Part shown: positions 16,730 to 23,693 of the stretch, one piece after another
Layout: the number at the start of each line of letters is the position of its first letter
Position numbering within the stretch: position 1 is the stretch's first letter
Origin: CAYWKS01 sp964458935
GTDB taxonomy: Bacteria; Planctomycetota; Phycisphaerae; Phycisphaerales; Zrk34
Length of the DNA: 64,000 bases
Direction of reading: 5' to 3'
Assembly (NCBI GenBank): GCA_964458935.1
Contig: CAYWKS010000014.1
Location: 8,188 to 72,187 of the forward strand
The notes under the pieces: model-generated
Database searches by the model: none
The model's input: only the letters and a program-made list of their open reading frames with translations
What the model was told of the DNA's origin: nothing
Program-made: the position numbers and the translations under genes

Positions 16730-17344
16730 CCGGCCGGGTCCGTGTATCTGAAGGTAGTGCACAACGGTTCGGGCGATCATGTCGGTCTCGATGTTGACGT
16801 GATCGCCGACCTGGCGTTCGCCGAGCGTGGTCAGGTCCAGTGTGGTGGGGATCAGGGCGACGTCGAACGCGTTGGCGTGGATGTCGACCGAGGCGATGGT
16901 CAACGAGACGCCGTCGATCGCGACCGAGCCCTTGGGTGCGAGGCAGGCCAGCGGGTCCGGATCGACGGTGACGCCGAGCCGCCATTCTTCCCCGCCGGCG
17001 TCGACGCGACTGACGCGGCCGACGGCGTCGACGTGGCCCTGGACGAAGTGTCCGGCGATGGGCGTGTCGGCGGTGAGCGAGGCTTCGAGGTTGACGTGGC
17101 TGCCGGGCGCGAGCCGGCCGAGGTTGGTTCGCGCCAGCGTCTCCCGGACCACGTCAAAAACGAGCATGCCCGAGGGATCGCCTTCGTGGGGGGCGTGGGT
17201 GAGGCAGACGCCGTTGATCGCGATCGAGTCGCCGTGCGAGGGTGGGTAGTCCCAGCCGGCGGGGTCGATCAGCAGCCGCGCCCCGAACGCGTTGGTGGTG
17301 AGGGTGGCGAGTCGTCCTTTGCCAGTGATGATGCCTGTGAACAT
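16682..17344 (-). CDS. ribE: Riboflavin synthase alpha subunit
   Basis: 220 aa. Dismutation of two lumazines to riboflavin. It has the duplicated lumazine-binding repeat: MFTGIITGKGRL...DSIAINGVCLT, and second copy PIAGHFVQGHVDAVGRV...SVAIDGVSLTIA. The start is supported by TACACT 7 nt upstream. The 3' end is antisense to the phosphatase tail, with the stop codons facing past each other by 48 bp. Confidence 0.94.
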   Translation of the reverse strand: MFTGIITGKGRLATLTTNAFGARLLIDPAGWDYPPSHGDSIAINGVCLTHAPHEGDPSGMLVFDVVRETLARTNLGRLAPGSHVNLEASLTADTPIAGHFVQGHVDAVGRVSRVDAGGEEWRLGVTVDPDPLACLAPKGSVAIDGVSLTIASVDIHANAFDVALIPTTLDLTTLGERQVGDHVNIETDMIARTVVHYLQIHGPGRSTLDVDKLRSAGFVD

Positions 17345-17351
17345 GATCGCG

Positions 17352-17357
17352 AGTGTA
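17352..17357 (-). promoter_or_regulatory. -10 element of ribE, predicted leaderless
   Basis: TACACT on the minus strand, 7 nt before the ribE ATG at 17344; no Shine-Dalgarno. Confidence 0.55.
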
Positions 17358-17392
17358 CGAGCGGAGCGTTTCGGCCGCCAAGGTTCGGTGCG

Positions 17393-18214
17393 TCAGCCGG
17401 CCGGATCGACGCGGCCGCGGAGCCGCACGTGGCCGTCGCCGTCCCACGCGGCTTCGAGCCGACCGTGTTCGAGCCTCGCGGCGTTGCTGGCGATGGTGCA
17501 GCACATGGTGACGCCGGCGGCGCAGGCGGCGCCCAGGCCGAACCCCGAGACCCCGGCCGCGCCCCGGACGCGGTCCCACGATCGCACCCGCACCCAGCCC
17601 GGTTCGCCGATCTGGACGGCGTGGACGGCGACGGGCCCGTCGCTGACGCCGTGGGCGGCCAGCGCCTCGCCGACGGCCTGCAACTCGGCGCCGTCGAGGT
17701 CGTCGGTGAACATGACCGCGTGGGCGCCTTCGAGGCCGAGCAGCGTCGCGATGGCGGTCTGGTCGTCGCCGAGGGGGATCTCGAAGGTGTGCGGCGGGTC
17801 GATGGACTCCAGGCCGTCGACGACGAGCCGGGCGTCGGTCGGGTTGAGCAGGGGTTTGCCGAGGTCGGCCTCGACCATGGCGGGGTCGCGTTTGAGGGCG
17901 AACAGGCCGACGGCCCGATCGCCGAAGCGCATCTCGGTCTCGGCGAGTTCGCCAGCGGTTGCGGCGCGCAGCCCGTGAAAGCCGCACAGCGCATCGACGC
18001 CGTCCGCCGGGCAGGGCTCGCCGGCCGGTGTGAAGACGTGCAGCCCGACCGCGGCGTCCATGTCGTTGCGCGGCGGGGTGACGACGACCAAGGCATCGAC
18101 GTCGCCGGCGTCGGCGGTCATGCCGCTCAGCGCCTCGTTGAGGCTCTCGGCTGAAGGCAGCCCGGCTGCGACGCGGTAGGTCCGGCCGGCGGCTTTCCAG
18201 GTGGTGATGTCCAT
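17393..18214 (-). CDS. DapF-like protein with only one of the two catalytic cysteines
   Basis: 273 aa, the usual diaminopimelate epimerase length. The fold pattern matches DapF: DALVVVTPPRNDMDAAVGLHVFTPAGEP...CGFHGLRAA (first catalytic Cys77 in place of CGNG), VEADLGKPLLNP, HAVMFTDDL, and VRVRSWDRVRG. Where DapF has the second ACGTG motif this protein has GFGLG (224-228), so that Cys is Phe225. A two-base racemisation is therefore unlikely as normally drawn. The start at 18214 has GAAAGG upstream. It could be a repurposed epimerase-fold protein; its substrate is unknown. Assignment is by my own motif alignment. Confidence 0.65.
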   Translation of the reverse strand: MDITTWKAAGRTYRVAAGLPSAESLNEALSGMTADAGDVDALVVVTPPRNDMDAAVGLHVFTPAGEPCPADGVDALCGFHGLRAATAGELAETEMRFGDRAVGLFALKRDPAMVEADLGKPLLNPTDARLVVDGLESIDPPHTFEIPLGDDQTAIATLLGLEGAHAVMFTDDLDGAELQAVGEALAAHGVSDGPVAVHAVQIGEPGWVRVRSWDRVRGAAGVSGFGLGAACAAGVTMCCTIASNAARLEHGRLEAAWDGDGHVRLRGRVDPAG

Positions 18215-18650
18215 GACGGGCCTTTCACGGCGGTAAGCGTTTGCGGCACACGATACGCGGCGGCGGGGTTTGAACGGGGCGGACCTCACGACAGAACGCG
18301 AGCCGGCCGGGCCCGCGGCGTCCGATAATATTGTGTCCGCCTCCCCCCTGCCTCCCCGAGGGTCCGCGGAATATAAATGCTTTTCAGCATATGGATTGCG
18401 GCGCGGCCGGGGGCGTGTCCGCCCCTTCTTTCGCGTGACCGGGCGGTCAATCGGCCGCAGCGATGGCGGCGTGGGTCCAAGGCGTCCGAGCGCGGGCGGT
18501 CCATGCGCGACATGGTGGTCCTCCATAAAAGGCCGCCGTCCCGCTGCGATGCGCACCGCGACGGCGTTTATGGGATTGGAGCCAGTGAGCGTTGACGCAA
18601 GGCGTCGCGAGGCGGGCGTGTCCGTGCGCACCAAACGTGCGCGGGGCGTG
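18215..18650. other. Gene-free 436-bp stretch sharing motifs with two other stretches
   Basis: It lies upstream of the DapF-like gene and downstream of dtd. It holds TGACC-GGGC-GGTCA (18436-18449) and a CATGGTGG..CCTCCATAA block (18511-18531), both echoed at about 39870-39950 and 63800-63950. A minus-strand ORF of 75 codons begins at 18513 behind GGAGG but has no recognisable product. The hairpin at 18626-18642 is listed separately. Confidence 0.5.
18626..18642 (-). terminator. Short hairpin downstream of dtd
   Basis: GCGCAC-loop CAAAC-GTGCGC, starting 9 bp beyond the dtd stop on the minus strand. There is no T-run, so it is only a candidate terminator or mRNA-end stabiliser. Confidence 0.35.
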
Positions 18651-19088
18651 TCAGCGGCTGTTGAGGGTGAGGGTGACCGGGCCGTCGGCCTCGCTGGTGA
18701 TACGCATGTGTGCGGCGAAGCGGCCGGTCTGGGTGGAGATGCGTGCGGCGCATCGTGCGGCGAGTGCCTTGAAGAGCTGCTGCGCCAGCTCGGGCTGGGC
18801 GGCGTCGGTGAAGCTGGGCCGCGTGCCCTTGCGGGTCCGGCCGGCGAGGGTGAAGTTGGGGATCAGCAGGACGGACCCGCCGATGTCGGCGAGGGAGCGG
18901 TTCATGCGGCCGGCGTCATCGGCAAAGACGCGCAGGTCGATGAGTTTCGCGGCGAGCCAATCGGCGTCGGCCTCGGTGTCGCCGGCGACGACGCCGACGT
19001 ACACGAGCAGGCCGCGATCGCATCGCCCGACGACCGCGTCATCGACGTTGCACGTAGCGTGGCGGACACGGGAGAGGATGGCGAGCAT
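18651..19088 (-). CDS. dtd: D-aminoacyl-tRNA deacylase, divergent
   Basis: 145 aa. Hydrolyses D-aminoacyl-tRNAs. It keeps the family outline: N-terminal SRVRHATCNVDDAVVG, LLVYVGVVAGDTEADADWLAAKLIDLRVFADDAGRMNRS, KGTRPSFTDAA, and the C-terminal DGPVTLTL (the Gly-Pro motif). The SQFT active-site motif is PNFT here (77-80), and the GxFGAxM segment reads GRFAAHM. It follows the GH67-like gene by 19 bp on the same strand. Confidence 0.85.
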   Translation of the reverse strand: MLAILSRVRHATCNVDDAVVGRCDRGLLVYVGVVAGDTEADADWLAAKLIDLRVFADDAGRMNRSLADIGGSVLLIPNFTLAGRTRKGTRPSFTDAAQPELAQQLFKALAARCAARISTQTGRFAAHMRITSEADGPVTLTLNSR

Positions 19089-19107
19089 GGGTGCGGGGGC
19101 GAGCGGG

Positions 19108-20739
19108 TCAATCGGTGAAGGTATCGGCGACGCGTTGGGTGAAGTCCCAGAGGTTGTCGGAGCGGAAGGCGCTGGCGGTGCCGCGGAAGTTGGCGTAGCG
19201 CTGGTGGTGGTTCCAGTGGCTCTGGCAGCGGTGGACGGCGTCGAGTGCGGCGCGGGCGTGTGTGCCGTTGCGCTTGCGCTGGCCGCGGCGGTAGGCGACC
19301 ATGGCGGCGACGAGGTCGTGGAGGGTTTCGGCGAGTGACTCGGCGTATTCCATCTGGTGGATGAGGGTCTGGCCGACGCGCTCGCCGAGGCTGGTGGCGG
19401 TCTGCTGGATGGCTCGGCGGTCGTGTGCGACGCGTTCGACGGCGCGCTGCTTCTCGGCGACGGCCTGGTCGAGTGCGGTGTCGCTGAGGCGCTGGATGAT
19501 CCGCCAGCCGGCCTCGGCGTCGATGTTGTCGTCCTGGATGAAGTTGCCGGAGGGGTACCAGGGGTCGGCGCGGGCGGCGGCGAACGGGCCGACGTAGAAC
19601 ATCTCCAGCGCGGTCTGGGTGGAGTGGGTCAGGGCGGCGTGGATGGCGGCGAGGGTGGCGGGGTCTGGGCACTCGAGGTGATCGCGGATCCAGGTGCGGG
19701 CGAGGTCGTCGAGGTGGGCCTTGGGGTTGGCGGCGAGGGCGGGCACGGCGACGACGTTGGCGTCGATCCACATCTCGGCGTCGGGCCCGATGTAGGGCCC
19801 GCCGTAGCCCCCGCCGCGGACCCACGCCCACAGGCCGGCGAGGTTGACCTTGCCGGCGGCCTCGGCGAGGCCGATCGTGTGGTCGACCTCGGGCATGCCG
19901 TCGCGCCAGAGCGGCGGCTGGTAGTTGGGCATCGCACCCTTGCCCTCGAACTCGCGCTGGCATTCGAGCTCGTAGAGGATTGGCCGATCGCCGAACGCCA
20001 GCGACGACGCGTTCCAGCGCTGGTAGCGCCAGAAGTCGGTCTGGGTGAACTTGAACGAGAGGATGAGCTTGTCGTTGTCTTCGGGCAGCCGGGGCGCGAG
20101 CTGGGAGGCGAGGTCGGCCACGTCGTGGAACCCGCCGGGGCGATGGTTCCAGGCGCGGACGATGAGCCGGCGTCCGAGTCGGCGGACCACCAGGTCGTGG
20201 TAGAAGCTGATGTAGCGTGCGAGGCGGTCGACCTTGCCGAGTGCGCTGCACCGGGCGCAGTGCGGCGTGTAGATGTCGTTGCCCTCGAGGAAGGGGGTGC
20301 GGTGGGCCTCGTTCTCACCGAGGCGGAGGACGATGCCGGCGATGTCCGGGAAGCGGGCGACCAGGGCGTCGATGCACTGGCCGGTCATGTCGAGCAGCTC
20401 TTCGGACGCGGGGCAGAGGGTCTTGGACTCGCGGACGCAGGTCATGGCCGACCCGACGAGCTCGAAGGCGAGCGTGGGAGCGTCGACGAAGACGTAGACG
20501 TCGAGCCCGGCGGCGCGGGCGTTTTCGATGGTCTGCTCGACCGAATCGTAGAGCTCGCCGACCCAACGACGCAGCTCGCCGGCGGCGAGGGTGTCGGGGG
20601 TGAGCAGGCCGCTGAGCGCGGTGGTCTCGTAGAGCACGATGCCGTTGTACCCCAGGGACCGGAGCAGCTTGGGGTCTCGGAACCGGGTCTCGGCGCGGGG
20701 TTCGCCGGGGTTGTCGAGGATCGTGGCAAGGACGAGCAT
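19108..20739 (-). CDS. GH67-like TIM-barrel protein, putative glycosidase
   Basis: 543 aa, no signal peptide, so probably cytoplasmic. The N-terminal half is TIM-barrel-like: LRSLGYNGIVLYE, ARAAGLDVYVFVDAP, FPDIAGIVLRLGENEA, LGRRLIVRAWNHRPGGFHD, DKLILSFKFTQTDFW. The C-terminal half (LARTWIRDHL, FYVGPFAAARADPWYPSGNF) has the look of alpha-glucuronidase-type (GH67) helical domains. Catalytic residues cannot be assigned with certainty. A TACAAA lies 10 nt before the ATG. Family placement is by general pattern only; a GH20-like or new family is possible. Confidence 0.6.
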   Translation of the reverse strand: MLVLATILDNPGEPRAETRFRDPKLLRSLGYNGIVLYETTALSGLLTPDTLAAGELRRWVGELYDSVEQTIENARAAGLDVYVFVDAPTLAFELVGSAMTCVRESKTLCPASEELLDMTGQCIDALVARFPDIAGIVLRLGENEAHRTPFLEGNDIYTPHCARCSALGKVDRLARYISFYHDLVVRRLGRRLIVRAWNHRPGGFHDVADLASQLAPRLPEDNDKLILSFKFTQTDFWRYQRWNASSLAFGDRPILYELECQREFEGKGAMPNYQPPLWRDGMPEVDHTIGLAEAAGKVNLAGLWAWVRGGGYGGPYIGPDAEMWIDANVVAVPALAANPKAHLDDLARTWIRDHLECPDPATLAAIHAALTHSTQTALEMFYVGPFAAARADPWYPSGNFIQDDNIDAEAGWRIIQRLSDTALDQAVAEKQRAVERVAHDRRAIQQTATSLGERVGQTLIHQMEYAESLAETLHDLVAAMVAYRRGQRKRNGTHARAALDAVHRCQSHWNHHQRYANFRGTASAFRSDNLWDFTQRVADTFTD

Positions 20740-20749
20740 GGTGCTGTGA

Positions 20750-20755
20750 TTTGTA
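20750..20755 (-). promoter_or_regulatory. Possible -10 of the GH67-like gene
   Basis: TACAAA on the minus strand, 10 nt before the ATG at 20739, no Shine-Dalgarno. Confidence 0.35.
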
Positions 20756-20863
20756 GCAGGCGGCGGGGTACGTCGCCACTATTTGCCACCATGCAAAGGC
20801 GAGGCCAAAGCGGCGCGGGGCGGGGCGATCGGCGGCGGGCGTTTCGCCACGGCGGCGGTGCGG

Positions 20864-21616
20864 CTAGGGCTGGTCGGCGGTCTGGGGTTGGAGGATGCGC
20901 AGCTCGTGCAGGGCGTTGAGGGCGGCGTTCTGCTCGGCTTCCTTCTTGCTGGCGCCCCAGGCGGGGGGGAAGCGGCGGCCGCCGATCTCCGCGGCGATCT
21001 CGAAGCACTTGCTGTGGTCGGGGCCCTTCTCGTCGAGCAGGTGATAGGTCGGCAGGTCGCTCTGCGTCCGCTGGGCGTGCTGCTGGAGGAGCGACTTGTA
21101 GTTGTTCATGTGGGTCGAGTCCTCGGCCTCCTCGATCTCGGCGGCCATGTGTTCGAGGATGAACCGCCGCGCCGCGGGCATGCCGCCGTCGAGGTAGATC
21201 GCGGCGACGATGGACTCGTAGACGGCCGCGGCGACGCTCGACGGCAGGTCGGCGCGGCTGCTCATGCCCTTGCCCAGCGTCAGCAGGTCGGTCAGCCCGA
21301 TCTTGTCGCTGATCTTGGCGCAGATGCGGCGGCTGACCACGGCGCTCTTGATCTTGGTCAGGTCGCCTTCGCGCAGGTCGGTGTAGCGGTGGTACAGGTC
21401 TTCGCAAACCACCAACCCGAGGATGGCGTCGCCGAAGAACTCCATCCGCTCGTTGGACTGGAGGCGATCGTCGGCGACCGACGCGTGCGTGAGGGCCTCG
21501 ACGAGCAATTGCTCGTTGACGAAGCGATAGCCGATGATCTGTTCGGCGCGTTCGACGATGTGGTGCTCAGTGTCGGCCATCGCTGCCCTGATGGAGGTGT
21601 CGGGATGGTGCGGCAC
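20864..21616 (-). CDS. rnc: Ribonuclease III
   Basis: 250 aa from a GTG at 21616; an in-frame ATG at 21580 (MADTEH) would remove 12 residues. Cleaves double-stranded RNA in rRNA and mRNA processing. It has the catalytic signature NERMEFFGDAILGLVV, a second acidic site region VYESIVAAIYLDGG, and a C-terminal dsRNA-binding domain (NYKSLLQQHAQR...SKKEAEQNAALNAL). A near-consensus promoter lies just upstream, and it is divergent from the S55 peptidase. Confidence 0.95.
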   Translation of the reverse strand: MPHHPDTSIRAAMADTEHHIVERAEQIIGYRFVNEQLLVEALTHASVADDRLQSNERMEFFGDAILGLVVCEDLYHRYTDLREGDLTKIKSAVVSRRICAKISDKIGLTDLLTLGKGMSSRADLPSSVAAAVYESIVAAIYLDGGMPAARRFILEHMAAEIEEAEDSTHMNNYKSLLQQHAQRTQSDLPTYHLLDEKGPDHSKCFEIAAEIGGRRFPPAWGASKKEAEQNAALNALHELRILQPQTADQP

Positions 21617-21637
21617 GCGGACGGGGTCGCTTTTGCA

Positions 21638-21666
21638 TAATTAGAGCACGATCGTCCACTTGTCAA
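21638..21666 (-). promoter_or_regulatory. Sigma-70-type promoter for rnc
   Basis: TTGACA (21666-21661), 17-bp spacer, TAATTA (21643-21638) on the minus strand. Confidence 0.72.
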
Positions 21667-21688
21667 TTGAATTGTGCCCGACTACTTT
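21660..21688 (+). promoter_or_regulatory. Promoter of the S55 peptidase gene, predicted leaderless
   Basis: TTGTCA (21660-21665), 17-bp spacer, TACTTT (21683-21688), only 6 nt before the ATG at 21695. Its -35 overlaps that of rnc on the other strand, so the two promoters may compete. Confidence 0.6.
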
Positions 21689-21694
21689 GCCGTC

Positions 21695-23677
21695 ATGAGA
21701 TATTGGGCCACAACAGTGCTGGCGGCGTTCTGGATCGGTCTGAGCGTGGCCAGCGTCGCCGCGGCCGCGCCCAGGCCGGCCGACTTCGACCCCCGCCGTC
21801 ACATGGCGGTCGACGAGGTGCGGCCCGGGATGGTCGGCTACGGCCGCACCGTGTACCACGGCACCGAGGTCGAGACATTCGACGTCGAGGTGGTCAGCGT
21901 CGAGCACGGCTGGCAGCCCGGCAAGAGCGTGGTGTGGATCCGCTGCACCGACGAGCGCATGCAGCAGCTCGGCCCGGTCAGCGGGATGAGCGGCTCGCCG
22001 ATCTACCTCTGGCCGATCGGCACCGAGCCCGGCGATCGCCGGGCCGGCGACGGCGGCCGGATGATCGGCGCCTTCGCCTACGGGTTCGGGATGGGCAAGG
22101 ACTGCTACGCCGGCGTCCAACCGATCGAGCAGATGCTCGCGGCCAGCGAGCGGTCCCGGATGCCCGACGCCGACGGCGCGCCGGGCGGCGGGGCTGACCA
22201 GACGGGCGGCGGCGAGTCCAGGGGCGACGCCGTCGCGCTGGCCCACGCGGTGGCGGCGCTGAAGCAGTCGGGCTTGCCCGAGGCGCAGACGTGGCGGACC
22301 CGGGCGCTGGCGGAACTGGTGGACCTGGAGCCGGCGTCGCGGCCGGCGGCGCCGCGCAGCCCGGGCCGCAGCCAACGGATGATGTTGCCGCTGATGGTCG
22401 GCAGCGCCCGTCAGGCGGAGCTGCTCCGCCCGTTGCTGGAGCCGCGGGGCGTGCGACCCGTCGCCGGCGGCGGGCCGACCGGCATGCCCCCGCGATGGAT
22501 CGATGCGCGGTCGATCGCGATCGAGCCCGGCGGGGTCGCCGCGGTCCCGCTGGTCACCGGGGACATGGTGCTGCCCGCGGTCGGCACGATCACCGAGGTC
22601 CTCCGCGACGACGCGGGCAACATCCGCCGCATCCTCGCGTTCGGGCACTCTTTCAACGGCACCGGTGAGGTGAACCTGCCGTTCGCGACGGGCTTCGTGC
22701 ATTATGTCCAGCCGAGCCTGATATCCAGCTTCAAGCTCGGCGGGGCCGGCCAGGTCATCGGCGCGCTGATCAACGACGAGATGACCGCGGTCGTGGGCGC
22801 CCCGGGGATCGAGCATCCGTTCGCCCCGTCGATCGTGCGGGTGGACTGGCCCGGGGAGTCGCGGGACCAGACCTACCGGTACCAGCTCGCGCGCGAGCCG
22901 TTCTTCACGCCGTTGCTCGCGGGGATGACGGCGGCGAACAGCGTCACGTCCGACACGGCGATCCCGCCCTACCACACGCTGGAGGCCGAGACGACGATGC
23001 GGTTCACCAACGGCCGGTCGCTGGACGTACGGACGCTCGCCCCCGGCGGCATGGCGGGGATGCTGATGTGGGAGATGATCGGGCCGATGAGCCTGCTGAC
23101 CGACAGCCCGTACGGCAAGACGCACCTGGAGCGGGTCGAGACGACGGTGCGCGTGCGGGAGCAGATGCGGCAGGCGGAGCTGACGGACCTGACGGTTCGC
23201 CAGCCGCGCGTCGCGCCCGGCGAGCGGCTCCGCGTCGACGTGGAACTGCTGCCGTTCCGCGGCGAGCCGATCCGCGTGTCATGCGCGCTGGACATTCCCG
23301 ACGACGCGCCGGAGGGCGGCTACGCGCTGACGATCGGCGGGGCGTCGTCCTACTGGCACCGGTACATGGAAGCGCACCCGCACCTGCAGCGGATCACCGA
23401 CTACGACGCGTTGTTCGAGATGGTCCAGCGCATGGCGGGCCTGCGATCCGACGCGATCTACCTGCTGCTGACGATGAACCAGCCGCAGGTGGCGATCGGG
23501 CGGCGCGAGATGCCGGACCTGCCGTCCAGCCGCCGCGCGATGCTGCTGCAGGCGACCTCCAGCGTTGCCACGCCATACCTCAAGACCATCGAGAAGACCG
23601 AACCGCTCGACTACGTCGTGCAGGGCGAAGTCCGCCTGCCCATCAAGATCAAGCGTCAGCCCGACGGGGACGACTGA
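21695..23677 (+). CDS. SpoIVB-type (S55) serine peptidase domain protein, exported
   Basis: 660 aa. The ATG at 21695 opens a signal peptide (MRYWATTVLAAFWIGLSVASVAAAA); a GTG at 21674 is possible but less likely given the promoter. The S55 domain is clear: VRPGMVGYGRTVYHGTEVETFDVEVV near the N-terminus, then GPVSGMSGSPIYLWP containing the nucleophile Ser, and a later RILAFGHSF...GAPGIEHPFAPSI segment. In Bacillus SpoIVB is a signalling protease; proteins of this longer type are common in planctomycetes and acidobacteria with unknown targets. A beta-propeller gene follows by 16 bp, presumably in the same operon. Confidence 0.85.
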   Translation: MRYWATTVLAAFWIGLSVASVAAAAPRPADFDPRRHMAVDEVRPGMVGYGRTVYHGTEVETFDVEVVSVEHGWQPGKSVVWIRCTDERMQQLGPVSGMSGSPIYLWPIGTEPGDRRAGDGGRMIGAFAYGFGMGKDCYAGVQPIEQMLAASERSRMPDADGAPGGGADQTGGGESRGDAVALAHAVAALKQSGLPEAQTWRTRALAELVDLEPASRPAAPRSPGRSQRMMLPLMVGSARQAELLRPLLEPRGVRPVAGGGPTGMPPRWIDARSIAIEPGGVAAVPLVTGDMVLPAVGTITEVLRDDAGNIRRILAFGHSFNGTGEVNLPFATGFVHYVQPSLISSFKLGGAGQVIGALINDEMTAVVGAPGIEHPFAPSIVRVDWPGESRDQTYRYQLAREPFFTPLLAGMTAANSVTSDTAIPPYHTLEAETTMRFTNGRSLDVRTLAPGGMAGMLMWEMIGPMSLLTDSPYGKTHLERVETTVRVREQMRQAELTDLTVRQPRVAPGERLRVDVELLPFRGEPIRVSCALDIPDDAPEGGYALTIGGASSYWHRYMEAHPHLQRITDYDALFEMVQRMAGLRSDAIYLLLTMNQPQVAIGRREMPDLPSSRRAMLLQATSSVATPYLKTIEKTEPLDYVVQGEVRLPIKIKRQPDGDD

Positions 23678-23693
23678 CCGCCGATACCGGAGC

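Noticed and set aside
20217..20603. Arg/Gly-rich plus-strand ORF inside the GH67-like gene
   Set aside because: Composition is typical of a shifted frame through GC-rich codons, with no start signal and no homology pattern.
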